Part shown: one piece after another, positions 11,337 through 23,580 of the stretch
Position numbering within the stretch: position 1 is the stretch's first letter
How the letters are laid out: each line of letters opens with the position of its first letter
NCBI GenBank assembly: GCA_030035585.1
Contig: CM057461.1
Span: forward strand, 173,735,624-173,799,623
Direction: 5' to 3'
DNA: 64,000 nucleotides
DNA from: Dugong dugon
Taxonomy: Eukaryota; Chordata; Mammalia; Sirenia; Dugongidae
Made by a program: the position numbers and the translations under genes
Notes under the pieces: generated by a model
Told to the model about the DNA's origin: nothing
The model's database searches: none
Seen by the model: only the letters and a program-made list of their open reading frames with translations

Positions 11337-11493
11337 GGTTGAGAATTTAGAGGCTTAATACGTTGTGGGGTTGTTAACCAATGTCATAGAACAACATGTG
11401 TACTACTATTTCATGAGAAACTATTTGCTCTGTAAGCTTTCACCTGAAGTACAAATAAAATATAAAAAAATAAATAAATAAAATAAAATAAAA
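11337..11493 (+). repeat. L1 3' UTR tandem unit 3, partial, with poly(A)-type tail
   Basis: Starts part-way into the unit ('ttgttaaccaatgtcataga'), keeps 'gtaagctttcacctgaagta' and ends in the 'aaata' tail. Its end matches the end of the reverse L1 copy at 27774 better than units 1 and 2 do. Confidence 0.8.
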
Positions 11494-11509
11494 AAAAATT
11501 AAGCATATA
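11494..11509. repeat. Target-site duplication, 3' copy, of the full-length L1
   Basis: Identical to 3233-3248 over 16 bases. Confidence 0.93.
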
Positions 11510-11945
11510 TCCATACATTTTTTTGCACTTTGCATCCCTCTTCCTACTCAGTGTCCTGAGTTCTTTGGAGGACTTCTGGCAGGGAAAAGAAGGATAGTGA
11601 GGGTGGTGGAAACCAAACTCAGGAACCTCAGACTTCAAGCACTGACCATCGATCCTTCTCAACCTGGTCCTCTCCAGTATATCCTACCTCAATTGCATCC
11701 TTTCAGTGATAAAAGCCAAGAAACTGGGCATCAACTCTGATATGTTCCTCCTATATCCAATCATTTACTAAATATTCTCAATTTGCCTTCATAAATCTAT
11801 GTTGAATTCATAATCACCTCTCCAACTTTAGCATCATTTTAGATTGATCTACTCTCATATCTTTCCTGAATTTCTGGGATAAGCTCTTAACTGATCTTCC
11901 TTTATCTACTCTTATTCTCCAATTCATTTCCTGTACAGTGCCAGA
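11510..11945. other. Intergenic stretch, possibly old L2-like remnant
   Basis: Wording such as 'gataagctcttaactgatct' on this strand resembles decayed L2 sequence, but I cannot fix boundaries. Confidence 0.35.
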
Positions 11946-13474
11946 GTACTTGTTTGATCAAGAACCAGTGGTACTAAAGGAAGAGGTCCAAGCTGCACTG
12001 AAGGCATTGGCGAAAAACAAGGCTCTAGGAATTGACGGAATATCAGTTGAGACGTTTCAACAAATGGATGCAGTGCTGGAAGTGCTCACTTGTCTATGCC
12101 AAGAAAATTGGAAGATAGCTACCTGGTCAACTGACTGGAAGAGATTCATATTTGTGCCCATTCCAAAGAGAGGCTATCCAACAGATTGCAGAAATTATCA
12201 AACAATATCATTAATATCACACCCAAGTAAAATTTTGCTGAAGGTCATTCAAAAGCAGTTGCAGCAGTACATCCACAGGGAACTGCTAGAAATTCAAGCT
12301 GGATTCAGAAGAGGATGTGAAACGAGGGGTATCATTGCTGATGTCAGATGGATCCTGGCTGAAAGCAGAGAATACCAGAAAGATGTTTGCCTGTGTTTTA
12401 TTGACTATGCAAAGGCATTCGACTGTACGGATCATAACAAATTATGGATAATGTTGTGAAGAATGGGAATTCCAGAACACTTAATTGTGCTCATGAAAAA
12501 CCTGTCCTTAAACCAAAAGGCAGTCATTCAAACAGAACAAGGAGATACTGCGTGGTTTAAAGTCAAGAAATGTGTGCTTCAGGGTTGTATCCTTTCGCCA
12601 TACTTACTCAATCTGTATGCTGGGCAAATAATCTAAGAAGCTGGACTATATAAAGAAGAATTCAGCATCAGGATTGGAGGAAGACTCATTAACAGCCTGC
12701 GATATGCAGATGACACAGCCTTCATTGCTGAAAGTGAAGAGGACTTGAAGCACTTACTGATGAAGATCAAAGACTACAGCCTTCAGTATGGATTACACTT
12801 CAACATAAAGAAAAAAATCCCCACAGCTGGACCAGTAAGCAATAGCATGATAAATGAAGAAAAGATTGAAGTTGTCAAGGATTTCATTTTACTTGGATCC
12901 ACAATCAATGCCCATGGAAGCAGCAGTCAAGAAATCAAATGAAGCATTGGGCAAATCTGCTGCAAAAGATCTCTTTAAAGTGTTCAAAAGCAAAGATATC
13001 ACTTAAGGACTAAGGTGCACCTGACCCAAGCCGTGGTGTTTTCAATCATCTCATATGAATGTGAAAGCTGGAGAATGAATAAGGAAGACCAAAGAAAAAT
13101 CAATGCCTTTTAATTATAGGATTGGAGAAGAATATTGAATATACCATGGACTGCCAGAAAAATGAACAAATGTGTCTTCCAAGAAGTACATCCAGAATGC
13201 TCATTAGAAGGAAAGATGTTGAGACTTCATCTCACATACTCTGGACATGTTATCCAGAGAGACTAGTCCCTGGAGAAGGACATCATGCTTGGTAGAGTAG
13301 AGGGTCAGCAAAAAAGAGGAAGACCCTCCATGAGATGGATTGATACAGTGGTTGCAACAATGGGCTCAAGCATAACAAGAATTGTGAGGATGGCGCAGGG
13401 CCGGGCAGTGTTTTGTTCTGTTGTACATGGGGTCATGAGATAGAACTGACTAGAGGGCACCTAATAACAGCAAC
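11946..13474 (+). mobile_element. RTE-type LINE, 5'-truncated, reverse transcriptase relic
   Basis: Starts inside the polymerase and runs to the RTE 3' end near 13474 ('gggcacctaataacagcaac'). Open parts at 11938-12459 and 12745-12942 show RT blocks: 'VPIPKRG', 'QAGFRRG', 'FIDYAKAFDC', 'LQGCILSPYLLNLYA' and 'RYADDTAF' (YADD near 12703-12714). Stops at 12457-12459, at about 12634 and at 12940-12942 break it. RTE ORF2 normally carries endonuclease plus RT; the endonuclease half is missing here. A dead copy. Confidence 0.9.
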
Positions 13475-13785
13475 CACATCTCCCACCATTAAAATATACA
13501 CAACATGAGAATAGAGACCTTTTTTTGTTTGTTTTGTTAAACCCCAGCCCTAATGTTTCTGGAATGTAATAGGAGCTCAATCAATATTCAAATTCATTAA
13601 TTATTTATTTAAATAATCACTGCAAAGGCCCTGAGCACAAAAGAACTCTGTGGAAGGAATATTTTGGGGAGAGGTAGAGACATACAAAGTGATAAATTAT
13701 ATTTTTAAGGTTAATCAGGACTAATTTCACATGCAATTGTACTTACTTTTGGTTTGTGTCAATTTCTGTTTAAAATTTTAAGGTT
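13475..13785. other. Intergenic stretch, nothing recognised
   Basis: About 310 bases with no repeat I can name; a T/G-rich run near 13520-13540. Confidence 0.4.
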
Positions 13786-14120
13786 TTGAAAACACTGACT
13801 TTACCTGTTTCCTCCTCTAATCTTCACGATTACCTTTCAAAGACCCTCTTCTTGCAAAATCATACTCTGAATTTAAGACAAAATTCTTCTATGACTTCTG
13901 TGAACTTTTCCCATCTTGCTTCCATAGATTTGTTCCATGTTCCCACAAAACTTTTTTCCACGTATAGATCGCACATTATATTGCACTGAATTATCTATAG
14001 ACTCTGACTCTTATTATATAGCGAATTCTTAAGCTAGACTTTATTTGCATACTGTTATCTTTATCACCTCAACACAGAGCCTGGCTCTATTAAATGTTGA
14101 ATAAATATATGTTAAATGAA
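13786..14120 (+). mobile_element. L2-type LINE 3' end, ancient
   Basis: Shows L2 tail order: 'cttctgtgaacttttcccat', then 'agagcctggctctattaaat' and 'gttgaataaatatatgttaa', ending in 'aatgaatggatgg'. Diverged, as expected for an element older than placental mammals. Confidence 0.6.
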
Positions 14121-14127
14121 TGGATGG

Positions 14128-14225
14128 ATGGATGCATCTCTGTTTTACAGATAAGAAAAAGAGCCCACAGAATGATTTAGTGACATACCCAAGGTCACAG
14201 AGATAATAACGCAAGGAGCCCTGAC
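14128..14225 (+). mobile_element. MIR-type SINE fragment
   Basis: 'ctgttttacagataagaaaa' and 'acccaaggtcacagagataa' match the MIR core. Confidence 0.65.
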
Positions 14226-15074
14226 CTTTTGAGACCAAGGAAAAATCTTATTGCCATAAGTTTTTATACTACAGTCATGGATTTACATGCCTAGAACTGC
14301 CATGAGAATGTAATATTTTCAAAAAATCTGAGCATGAACCACTTAAAGTTTCCAACTCACATAAAGAACCCATTAAGCCCTTTGTTTTGTTTTGTACATT
14401 TGGTCCCCTTCTGTGTAAATGTTTTTCACATTAGCTGCTCAGAAGCAAAGCAGCATGATTATATAAACAGCAATACAGAGCAGTGTCATGTAGCTAAATG
14501 TCATGTAGCAAAAATCCTTAAGGGCTCCAGAATTCAATATAAAATAAGAGACCTCCTTGAATAATCTTTTATCATTATTTTGTAGAAGAAAATTTTCTGC
14601 CATAAGTACTGATTTGAAACACCTTTGTACAGTAACAGAGGCATCCTAGAAAATGTTTTAGTCCCTAGTTTCTAGTCATTCGTGAATCAGGTAATCTAAG
14701 TCAGGATGGAATGTGGTTCCTTCGTAGGGTCTTGAGTCAGGAGATGGTTGGCAGGTATTAAGGATAGGTATAAGTCACAGGTCTTGTAGTCAAAGGATCT
14801 AAGTAAAGTTCAGGAATTTGAATATTTACTCTGCACAAAAGTAAATCAAAGATAATCTAGGAATTCCATGAGGTAGAAAGAGGTGAACACACAGATTAAA
14901 TAGGCAGGACCAGAAGTCCCAGAGATATAATGAAATATCAAATAAAGGTAATCTTAATATTCCTAATCACAGGGTGACAGTCTTGTCCTCTGAATTCTTT
15001 TATAGTCTTTACTTAGATAAAAAGGTAGCCTCTAGAGACTGGTTACTTGGGATCTATTCTTTTGGGGGTTCTTG
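14226..15074. other. Intergenic stretch, nothing recognised
   Basis: No coding signal and no named repeat. Confidence 0.4.
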
Positions 15075-15261
15075 TCTATTTTTTTTTAATAGACTTTATT
15101 TTTTCGAACAGTTTTACAGAAAAACTGAGCATGAAGTACAGAGATTTCCAATATACCCCCTTCCCCCTAAACACTGTTTCTCCTGTTATTAATATCTTGC
15201 ATTCCTGTGGTCCATTTGTTACAATTGATGAACCAACATTATACATTATTATTGATTTAGG
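15075..15261 (-). mobile_element. Old L1 3' end, left part, split by an LTR
   Basis: T-rich start then 'aatagactttattttttcga' and 'acaattgatgaaccaacatt' read as a reverse L1M-type 3' UTR. The element resumes at about 15876. Confidence 0.6.
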
Positions 15262-15875
15262 AGATAATATTGGAGCCATTATTCCCTGTCCTTGAGTATA
15301 AAGAATGTGACCCAGCTGGAGCTGGACTCCCAAGGACACACCAACTAGGCCCTGCGGTATAAAGACAATAGCTAGGACAATCTTGGAAAACATCTTTTAG
15401 GGAAACTTGCACATAAACTAATCAAACAGAGCACAAAAGACCTGCATGCTTTTCACTCTTATCTTTTCCTATTAGCATCTAATGAATAGTAAGATTTGTT
15501 GGACCAGTGAAGATGCTCCTGACTGTCATTACTGAAACCTGTACCAGTGATTATTAAGAAAAACAACTCAAAATGTAGAATCACCGTGATTTAGCACTTT
15601 TTAGCCAATCTGTAAAAAGACAAAGCTTTCACTTTACCCATATGTCATGCTAATATATACTGATGATTCTGTAACATTCCTTGGATTTAGGCATACATGG
15701 CTCTGGCAGCATGCTTGTCTGTTTTCCCATTTGCCTATTCTGTAATTTTCCTTGGACTCAGGCAGACATGGCTCTGGCAGCATGCTTGTCTGTTTCCCAC
15801 TTTTGTCTCTTTGAACATACACCAAATAAAATCTTTCTTTTGCTTTATTATAACTTTGTGGTGATTTTGCCCTAG
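15262..15875 (+). mobile_element. LTR element copy A with a two-unit internal minisatellite
   Basis: About 610 bases interrupting an old L1 3' end. It matches the reverse complement of 52503-53212 along its whole length. LTR traits: 'aataaa' at 15825-15830 about 45 bases before the end and 'ccaatctg' upstream. Two 71-bp repeats lie at 15667-15808. Ends are approximate because clean TG/CA termini and duplication are not obvious. Long-terminal-repeat nature is inferred. Confidence 0.6.
15667..15808 (+). repeat. Tandem repeat, 2 x 71 bp, inside LTR copy A
   Basis: Units start with 'ttctgtaa' at 15667 and 15738 and share 'catggctctggcagcatgct'. The sister LTR has three units. Confidence 0.88.
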
Positions 15876-16045
15876 GGTATTATTAACTAAGGTCCATAGT
15901 TTGTATTAGGGTTCATAATTTGTACGGTATAGTTCTATGAATTTTGACAAATGTATGTCATATGTCCACCATTACATACAGAATAGTTTTACTGCCCTAA
16001 AAATGCCCTGTGTTCTACTTATACACCCCTCCCTCCTTCCCCTGA
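15876..16045 (-). mobile_element. Old L1 3' end, right part
   Basis: Resumes with 'tattattaactaaggtccat', then 'ttttgacaaatgtatgtcat' and a C-rich end, continuing the reverse L1M-type 3' UTR broken at 15261. Confidence 0.6.
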
Positions 16046-16066
16046 ATGAATGTATTTATTAGGAAG

Positions 16067-16258
16067 TAAAGTTAATGATGGAAACCCAGGTGGCATAGTG
16101 GTTAAGTGCTACCATTGCTAACCAAAAGGTGGACAGTTTGAGTCCACTAGGCGCTCCTTGGAAACTCTATGAGGCAGTTCTACTCAGTCCTATAGGGTCA
16201 CTATGAGTCAGAATTGACTCAACAACAATGCGTTTGTTTGGGTCTTAAAGTTAATGAT
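16067..16258 (+). mobile_element. AfroSINE-type SINE with 13-bp target duplication
   Basis: The duplication 'taaagttaatgat' is at 16067-16079 and 16246-16258. Between lie the tRNA-like head ('ggtggcatagtggttaagtg'), the body and the tail 'actatgagtcagaattgact'. Short-body class. Confidence 0.9.
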
Positions 16259-19070
16259 ATACCGTAGATTTAATTGCTTCTATTGAAATATAGTCATAAA
16301 ACTTTATTTTGCCAAAATATCATTAAACATGGCACAGTATATTTCTGTACCAATTTAGTCAAAATAATCAAACCACTTGTACACTGAGACCTCTCTGTTC
16401 ATTCCTGTGTTCAATATTGCATAGAAGTCCTGCAGTTTGGTTGGGATTGACCCAGTTCCCAGGTCCTGACTCCTTAAAGCCTACTCTTATTGCTGTTGCT
16501 CCAAAACCAGTAAGTGCAGAGTGTTCTCCTGGCCACAGTGAGTGGTTCGAGAACAGCCTTTTTTTCCATGTCAGTAATCGGGGGGAAGCCCCAAAGTTCT
16601 GTTTGATGCTTGAGGGAAGCACAGTTAAAGACTGCACGCAGACGTGAGGACCAGGGTTGCCGCAGCTATTTGCAATATTGTTGGAAGACAATGTGAGGGC
16701 AAAGCCAGCATAAAGAGAAAGGCAGTGCTGAGAGAATTGCAGGCAAACGGAGCTAGAGCCCTGGTATAACATGCTTAAACCTCCTCCACCTTAGGACTTG
16801 TCAATCACAGGAGCCAATATTGCTTCTTCATAGGTTAGGGTTAGAGACAGTTTGAGTTATTTTTTTTCTGTTCCTTGCAACTTCATACAATCCCACCCAT
16901 GCCTAAAAGATGTCCTGGAAAGAAATATCATGCAGAATGGAAACTATGCCCATGTTTCCATTCTTCATTTTATCATAAATCTTTGAGCAAAAAAGAAATG
17001 AAAAGTAATAGAGATTAAATTCAAATTCATGTTCAAAATCACTTCTGCAGTGTAATAAGTGATAATCAATAATCAAGTTCTCCACTGCGTTGATACAACT
17101 CATCATCACTTTTTAATGGAAAGGGACTGCTCTCTGTTAAGAATGTTTAGGTCTTGATATTTAATCTGATCTAAGAATCTTCCCACCAGGAGAAAATTTT
17201 AGTTCAATGGTGACCCTGGGGTATACTGGGAAATAAAAGGAAGCGATTAAGTTGGTAGTTTTATGCAGATAAAAATCAAAGCTCCAGAAGAGAAAGAGTA
17301 AGAAAAGGGAAAGACTTTCAGGGAGTGCTAAGCTGTCTCCTGTGAATCTTTTACATAACAAATACGTTTTTACTTAATCACCAATATAGAGAGTACTAAA
17401 CTAAGTGGAAGGAGGCTATACATGAGCTGAACATGGTAGAAAAAGACTGTGAGGGGAAAAAGAGAGAGCTTGCCAGTAATACAGTACTTGCAAAACAAGC
17501 TTTTGCTATTTCCTTTTTGACACCATGCCTGTTGTCTACCAGGGCAATCATATCCAACAGTAATTGTCTAACAATTGTTCCACACTGAGAAAATACTTCT
17601 GATTACAGACATTAACACGTTTAGGCATTAAACCTCCTCACTATAATTACCCTTGAGCTTATTCTCACAAATGAATTAATATGCTGATTGCTTGGACTAA
17701 TACAACCAGCAAAAGAGTGATGACTTGCTTCCAAATCAGATAAAATGAAGCATGACATCATTTAATTAATTTCATGGAAATGGGGGATTGAGGCAGAAAG
17801 AAAACATTTCCACTGGGGTTTCCTCCCAGAGTAGGGTGTGAAAGCAGGGGCAGAAAGTAGGAAATGGACTGTGAAGCCCAGTTCACTGAAAGCTTCTGTA
17901 TTTTTGAGTCGGTGGTTTGCAAACTCCAAGGTAACCATATGAGACAGTGATACTTTGGTAGCCAATTGCCTAGAGCATGGCTGATGGGCTAATGGAGCCT
18001 GATAGTGCCCTAGGAGAAGGTCTTAGGAGGCAAACGGTGCTTGTTTCTCCATTATAATGCTGAAAATAATTTTCTTTGTGAGTAGCTTGAAATAAAATGA
18101 TGCAAATGTCAAAAACTTGGCTATGAGGAGAAAAATCAAACAAGCAAACAAAAAACAAGGATATGTGGAATAAAAGTTGTGCTAACATGAATAGGTCATA
18201 AAATTAGTTCTTTTTCACTCATACCAACCAGGCTGGGAGACTTAGTATGGGACAAAGTGGCTGGATATATAGGAAGCGAATAAATGTTCCTGATTTGGCT
18301 TGAAAGAGAACCTGTTTGTGTTACCATAAGAACAGTAACCCATCCTTCGGACTAGTGCCTGTGTTTTTAGTTACCCAACAAAAACGTTTAGCAGAGTTCC
18401 TAACGATCAATAATACCTTATTTAGATTATGGTTTGATTTCCTCTGCTACGTCCTAAACATTTCCACCTTTGAAGAGGCTAGGTATTTTTAAAGACGATG
18501 CACACTAGATTTATGTGGCCTCCTTTATGAACTTTACATAGAATTTTGAAGCTATCTTTGAGATAAAGCATACTGACTGAAGCATACTTGTGAAAAGTCT
18601 TGTGGATAATAAGAGAAAATAAACACTTTAGGAGTTTGAGTTATAATTTTATATTCTTGTATTTGTCCAGAAAAACATAAATAAATAAATTGTGTCCATG
18701 TCTTCTTATGCGCCAGTAAACAAAACTCTGTTGTGATTTTCATCAGTTTCATTTGTTTTCTTCTATTAAGTAACGGTGTGCAACTTTGCAAACAATTAGG
18801 TCCCCAGCAATGCTTGTTAATTAATTAAATGGATATATTTGTGAGTACAAGCTCAGTAATCCTACAGCTACTTGCTCTGTGACTCTGTCTGAGTCTAAAT
18901 TTCCTTGACTGTAAAATGAGCTCAATCTCGCACGCTCACAGGCTTACATAAGGGTTTGATGAGGGAACATATAAAGCAGCTTGCACTCAGTAAAGACTGC
19001 TTTCCCTTCACATCAGAATTTATTGTTAGCATGATTTTGTTTACTTAATATGTTTATCTTGCCTCCATTC
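16259..19070. other. Long intergenic stretch without recognised elements
   Basis: About 2.8 kb of ordinary AT-rich sequence. Open frames are short and lack domains. I see no repeat, RNA gene or exon signature I can defend. Confidence 0.45.
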
Positions 19071-19770
19071 AGTGCACATGCATACTTTCACCCACACACT
19101 CCTCCCTCCTTAACTGGTCTCCCTGCTCCCACTCTTACCCTCTTAAAGCAATTTTTTTTTTTTTTACATAACAGCAAGAATAACCATTTTGAAATGTGAA
19201 TAGGATTTGTCACACCCCTACCGAATACCCTTCCATAACTAGACTTTACATTTAGGATGATACCAAAACCACTTTCCAGGGCTATGTTTTTTGACTCTTA
19301 CTTCCTCAATTTATCTGTTCTATGGGTCTGGTTTGGGTTTTGACTCTCCACCTAACTCCTTCTATGCAAATATTACATAAAAAGTAAAGAAGAAGACCCC
19401 AAAACCTGGGCACAGAGTTAAATAGTTTTCTGCCATGCGAGGAACTCAATTCAGCCTAGAGTCTTAGCTCTGGTCAGGAGGTTAGATATGGGGAATGGGA
19501 CAGGTCTTTAAAAACTAAACGATGGGGAATATCTCTAGCTCATCTGAGGGAAGTTATATCTAGTGCCATCTAGGTTTATTAGTTAGATAAGTGTTGGGGG
19601 CTGAGGTGGTTTCTCTGAGCATTCGGACAGTCCGCCTGGATAATGGTGTCCAGCTCCTCTCTTACAAAAGTGTGATGCCAGAGTGAGGGTTATGGTGCTC
19701 AGTCAGATCCGCACCACTGCTCTCGGGCTGGGCTGCCAGGTCAGGGTTTATCACAGCTATAATGGTTTTT

Positions 19771-20060
19771 CCATTCTGGAAATAGTCCTCTGCTGGGAAC
19801 ATTCCTCTGCTCCTCACACAGCTCTCTCCTCATTCTTCAGGTCTCACCTTAAATCTCACCTCTTCACAGAATTTCCCCCTAACCACGCCTAGATCCCGGA
19901 GCATTGTTGTCTCCCTCAGCTCCAGTTTTACTTCTTGAACTTGTAACAGTTTGTAATTATTCTACTTATTTACTTGTGTATGTGTGTCTCTATCTATCAT
20001 CAATTTATTAGTCTCTGTATCCTATTAGACTATAAGCTTCACATAGAGCGCTAACTACAA
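19771..20060 (+). mobile_element. L2-type LINE 3' end, ancient
   Basis: 'ttcaggtctcaccttaaatc', 'cacagaatttccccctaacc' and 'ctattagactataagcttca' follow the L2 3' order closely. Related fragments may extend leftwards to about 19070. Confidence 0.75.
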
Positions 20061-22044
20061 TAACAGATGAATGGGATTGTTCGTTCACCTCATTTTATTT
20101 AATTCAACGGGTAAAAGGAAAGCTATGATCCCTGAATGGATGTCAAAAAGAAAAATCTAGTTATATTTAATCATATATATTAAAGGAAGATACCACTCAC
20201 ATTTTTCAGAGGTAATAGCAGTGGTCAAACTGGATATTTCTGTAATAAAAAAACCTAATGCTTCATTTTTGTATGCATAGTATTAATATTCATATATTTG
20301 TATGCAGTCAGCCTTTGGAGCAAGCAAATGTCCTCCAACTGCAATTTCAGCCTGGTCAAGGTAACAGACCTTTTTCATTAAGTACTTACAAATTTCCAAT
20401 CTATCCATGAACGTGAAAAATCTGTGCTAATTAAAGCCTGTCATATAGGCCAATAGTGCAGAGAGAACCTGGGAGGCTCCTGGGATTTAAAGGAGCAGAC
20501 TCTGCATTAAATGTTCATCTGGGATTTTCTGCACCATAATATGTTTCTTCCTTCTGGTTTTGTTACCTGATTTATGAGCAGCTATTGAAATGTTCAGTGG
20601 GATTTTCGCCTTGTAAAATACTGATCAATTTTTGTAACTAAAAAAGGGAAACTGCTCAATGTAGAGATCATTCATGAGACCAAACTTGGTGTATAAAAAT
20701 CCCCACCTCTTTTATACCACCCGATCATGTGCCTCAAGAATTTCGAACTCAAATGTCTTCAGAGGTCTGACAGAGTGCTTTTTATTTCTCATTGGCAGGC
20801 TGAGGCGGTGGAAAATAAAGGGCTCTGGACTAGCTAACAGGGGCAGCCACTGTTCAGTTCCAACAAATTCTTTCTATGCAGAAATCAATCTATTTTTGTT
20901 TCAAATTTTCTGATTTTTTTAAAAGAGAAGCCAAGTATCAAGATTTTATATATCTACATATGTGTTTTATTAATCTTAGTAACTAATTTTAAAAAAGGAA
21001 AAGCATTTCATGAAGAAACAACAGAAGTCTGTGGGCTAACTCTTCTTTATCAGTTTGTGGCTTCTGTACTAAGACATGTTTTTATCTACTCTAAGTATTA
21101 TATGAGTCAAATATGTAATTCAAAATTTTCCAGTTGTCACATTGAAAAAAGCAAAAAGAAACAGGTGAAATTAATTTTAATATATATTTTGTTTAACTCA
21201 ATGTATCCAAAATATTGTACTTTCAACATATAGTCATTATAAAAATTTTTTGATAAGATATTTTCCATTCTTTTTTGTCAAACTCTATCTTCAAAATCTT
21301 GCGTTTATTTTACACTTAGAGTACAACTCAATTTAGACTCTTAATTTTCATTGGAAATACTTGATCTGTGTTTATATTTCATAAAACACAGTTGAAAAAG
21401 TAGATTCACCTAGCCAAGTTGTTCCATACTTACGAGTTTTCCAATAACGGAATCAAGTACCGGTTTTAAAATTAAAACTCAAATTAAATTTAAACGAAAA
21501 TAGTAATTCTGTTTCTCAGTTATACTAGCCACAATTTCAAGTGTTCAGAAGCCACATTTGTTATTGACTTGTATACTGGCCACGATAGCTCTAGAGCTCT
21601 AATTGCAGTACTTGAGTATTTCCTAAAACGAGAGAAATGTTAAAGAAAACTAAGACAGTACATTGAGGGAAGCTACTGATTCCTCCATTTATACACAAGA
21701 AAACAACTCTCTAGGACTTATGGCTATTCCTTCTTAAGGGGTCTAGATAGGGTAATTAAAAAAAAATAGGTGAGCATCTCTGAATGAGATTCTTTTTTGC
21801 CTCTAGAAACACACATTTCAAAAGTAGGAATGGTCCTACTTCAGTTTCTCTGCGAAGTTTCCAAATTCACTTTTGAATGATCCATATTTTAACTTACCAA
21901 AAGTTACCCAATGTGTGTTTATTATTTAAAAATATACAGGTAAATGCAGTCTTAAAAATACTGTGCCACACCACCAGCTCCCCAGAATACTCAACTCCAC
22001 TACCAGAGGTAGGTTTTACACATTTTAGTGTGCTTCCTTTCAGA

Positions 22045-22046
<2 letters not shown>
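20061..22046. other. Intergenic stretch, nothing recognised
   Basis: About 2 kb of AT-rich sequence with no element or gene that I can support. Confidence 0.4.

Positions 22047-22086
<40 letters not shown>
22047..22086. repeat. (AC)20 microsatellite
   Basis: Uninterrupted AC dinucleotides; likely length-polymorphic. Confidence 0.97.
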
Positions 22087-22088
<2 letters not shown>

Positions 22089-22117
22089 ATTTATATTTCT
22101 GTGAATATCTATAGCTA

Positions 22118-22322
22118 TATTAATAAGGCTCTAGTGGTGCAGTGGTTAATAGCTACGCCATGCTATAGCTGGTAACCAAAAGGTCAGCAGCTCAAATCCA
22201 CCAGCTGCTCCTTGGAAACCCTATGGAGCAGTTCTACTCTGTCCTATAGGGTTGCTATGAGTCAGAATCGACTCAATGGCTATGAGGTGTTTTTTTTTTT
22301 TTTTTTTTAAATATTAATAAGG
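22118..22322 (+). mobile_element. AfroSINE-type SINE with 11-bp target duplication and T-rich tail
   Basis: The duplication 'tattaataagg' is at 22118-22128 and 22312-22322. Head 'ctctagtggtgcagtggtta', body 'ctccttggaaaccctatgga', tail 'gctatgagtcagaatcgact', then a T-run. Confidence 0.92.
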
Positions 22323-22616
22323 AGGGTAAAAGCTGACTTTAAAAGCTGACTGCATTGTGTATTGGATGCTTTAGAAGTTCAGCAAAATTTTCTCTTAGGA
22401 AGAGAATGGCTTTTTCAATTAAGGAAAACCTTAATAGAGTGCTTTTTAATTGTAAAATGTTAGGCTTCTAGATGAAATCTGGAAATAGAGATTTATTACA
22501 AAAAATAAATTTATTTGCATCATATAGTAGAGAGATTTTAAGATTTTGTGTCTTATCCTCGCAAGCGGTGGTTTGGCAGTCAGAAACCGCAAGAATAGTG
22601 AGATATAGAAAGTAGT

Positions 22617-23007
22617 CTGTCTTAGTTTCCTAGCGCTGCCGTAACGGATATGCCGCAAGTGACTTTAAAGAACAGAAGTTAATGTTCTCACAGTTTAGGA
22701 GGCTAGAAATCCAAATTCAGGCACTGACTTTAGGGGAAGGCTCTCTGTCAGCCCTGGGGGAGAATCCTTGCCTCAACTTTTGTAACCCTGGCATTCCTGC
22801 TTGGCGGTCCTCATGTGTGCTTCCGTCTTCCCCAGTTTGTGCCCTCCTGTTTTTTATATCACTCAAAAGAGACACATCCTACACTAGAATGACCTCATTA
22901 ACATAACAAGGAAAACCCTATTTCCAAATAGGGTTACATCCACAGGTATAGGGTTCAGGATTCCCATACATGAGAATTTTGGGGGACACAATTCAATCCA
23001 TAACATT
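22617..23007 (+). mobile_element. MLT1-like (ERVL-MaLR) solo LTR
   Basis: Begins 'gtctgtcttagtttcctagc', includes 'acagtttaggaggctagaaa', 'ccctatttccaaatagggtt' and 'gggggacacaattcaatcca', the usual MaLR-type order. Family name is from memory. Confidence 0.65.
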
Positions 23008-23580
23008 CTTGAAGAAAGAAAGCATAGTCAGGCAACAGAGCAGAAGAATGCTATTGAGTAAGAAATTTTCTGTAGCGTAGGTAGCCTAGAGATGTAGAAC
23101 AGGGAAGTCTAACATTCAGTATTAATTCTTTGCCTGTTCTATGCCATGCTGTATTCTCCCGGAGATATCCCCAAGCAGAAGTCTTGGGGATAAATAATAG
23201 CTGTGTTTTAGCTGTTTTATGGATAATGAAGAGAGGGATTCTCTATTTCTTGCCTGAGACAACATGGATTATAGAAATAAACCATCTCAGAATGCAAGGC
23301 CAGGTAAGAATCAAGAAATCTGTAAAAGGAGGGTGAAAATGTTAACCTCTTTATATTCCTTGGGACACTGGGGAGAGAATTTGACTACCCACAGTAGTTA
23401 GGATGGGTCATAAATAAGCTCATTTAATATGTAAAATAAGATAACCTTAGAACATTCTGTGACATGAAAGTAGGAGATATCCGGATCATATATATGTGTG
23501 AGTATTTACATATGTGCATTTAAAGATGGCCCAGTGACATCAGAGTTCCTCTAACTTCATGAGGGAGAGAGATAATTACC
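23008..23580. other. Intergenic stretch, nothing recognised
   Basis: Unique-looking; no coding or repeat signal. Confidence 0.4.

Larger units (their letters stand above)
3249..11493 (+). mobile_element. L1: Full-length L1 (LINE-1) retrotransposon, about 8.2 kb
   Basis: A complete L1 with 5' UTR (3249-4689), ORF1 (4690-5739), a 430-nt spacer, ORF2 (6170 to about 9993, broken) and an unusually long 3' UTR ending in an A-rich tail, bounded by perfect 16-bp duplications. The ORF2 C-terminal part and the sequence after it resemble the L1M lineage of older placental L1s more than modern primate L1. ORF1 is open throughout, so decay is low. ORF2 lesions mean this copy cannot supply its own reverse transcriptase. 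A 5'-truncated relative lies in reverse at 27774-28234. Confidence 0.95.
9994..11493 (+). other. L1 3' UTR with G-tract and three tandem tail units
   Basis: Contains G13 at 10051-10063 (G-rich tracts are typical of L1 3' UTRs) and A17 at 10577-10593. The last 770 bases are three related units, each ending in an A-rich tract: about 10723-11021, 11016-11336 and 11337-11493. The final tail is an 'aaata' repeat with AATAAA motifs. Confidence 0.85.

Noticed and set aside
16368..16772. 134-codon minus-strand frame
   Set aside because: Single frame in otherwise non-coding sequence with no domain or homologue that I can recall.
22047..22086. CA repeats as regulatory elements
   Set aside because: Ordinary microsatellites; four occur in the window with no gene nearby.
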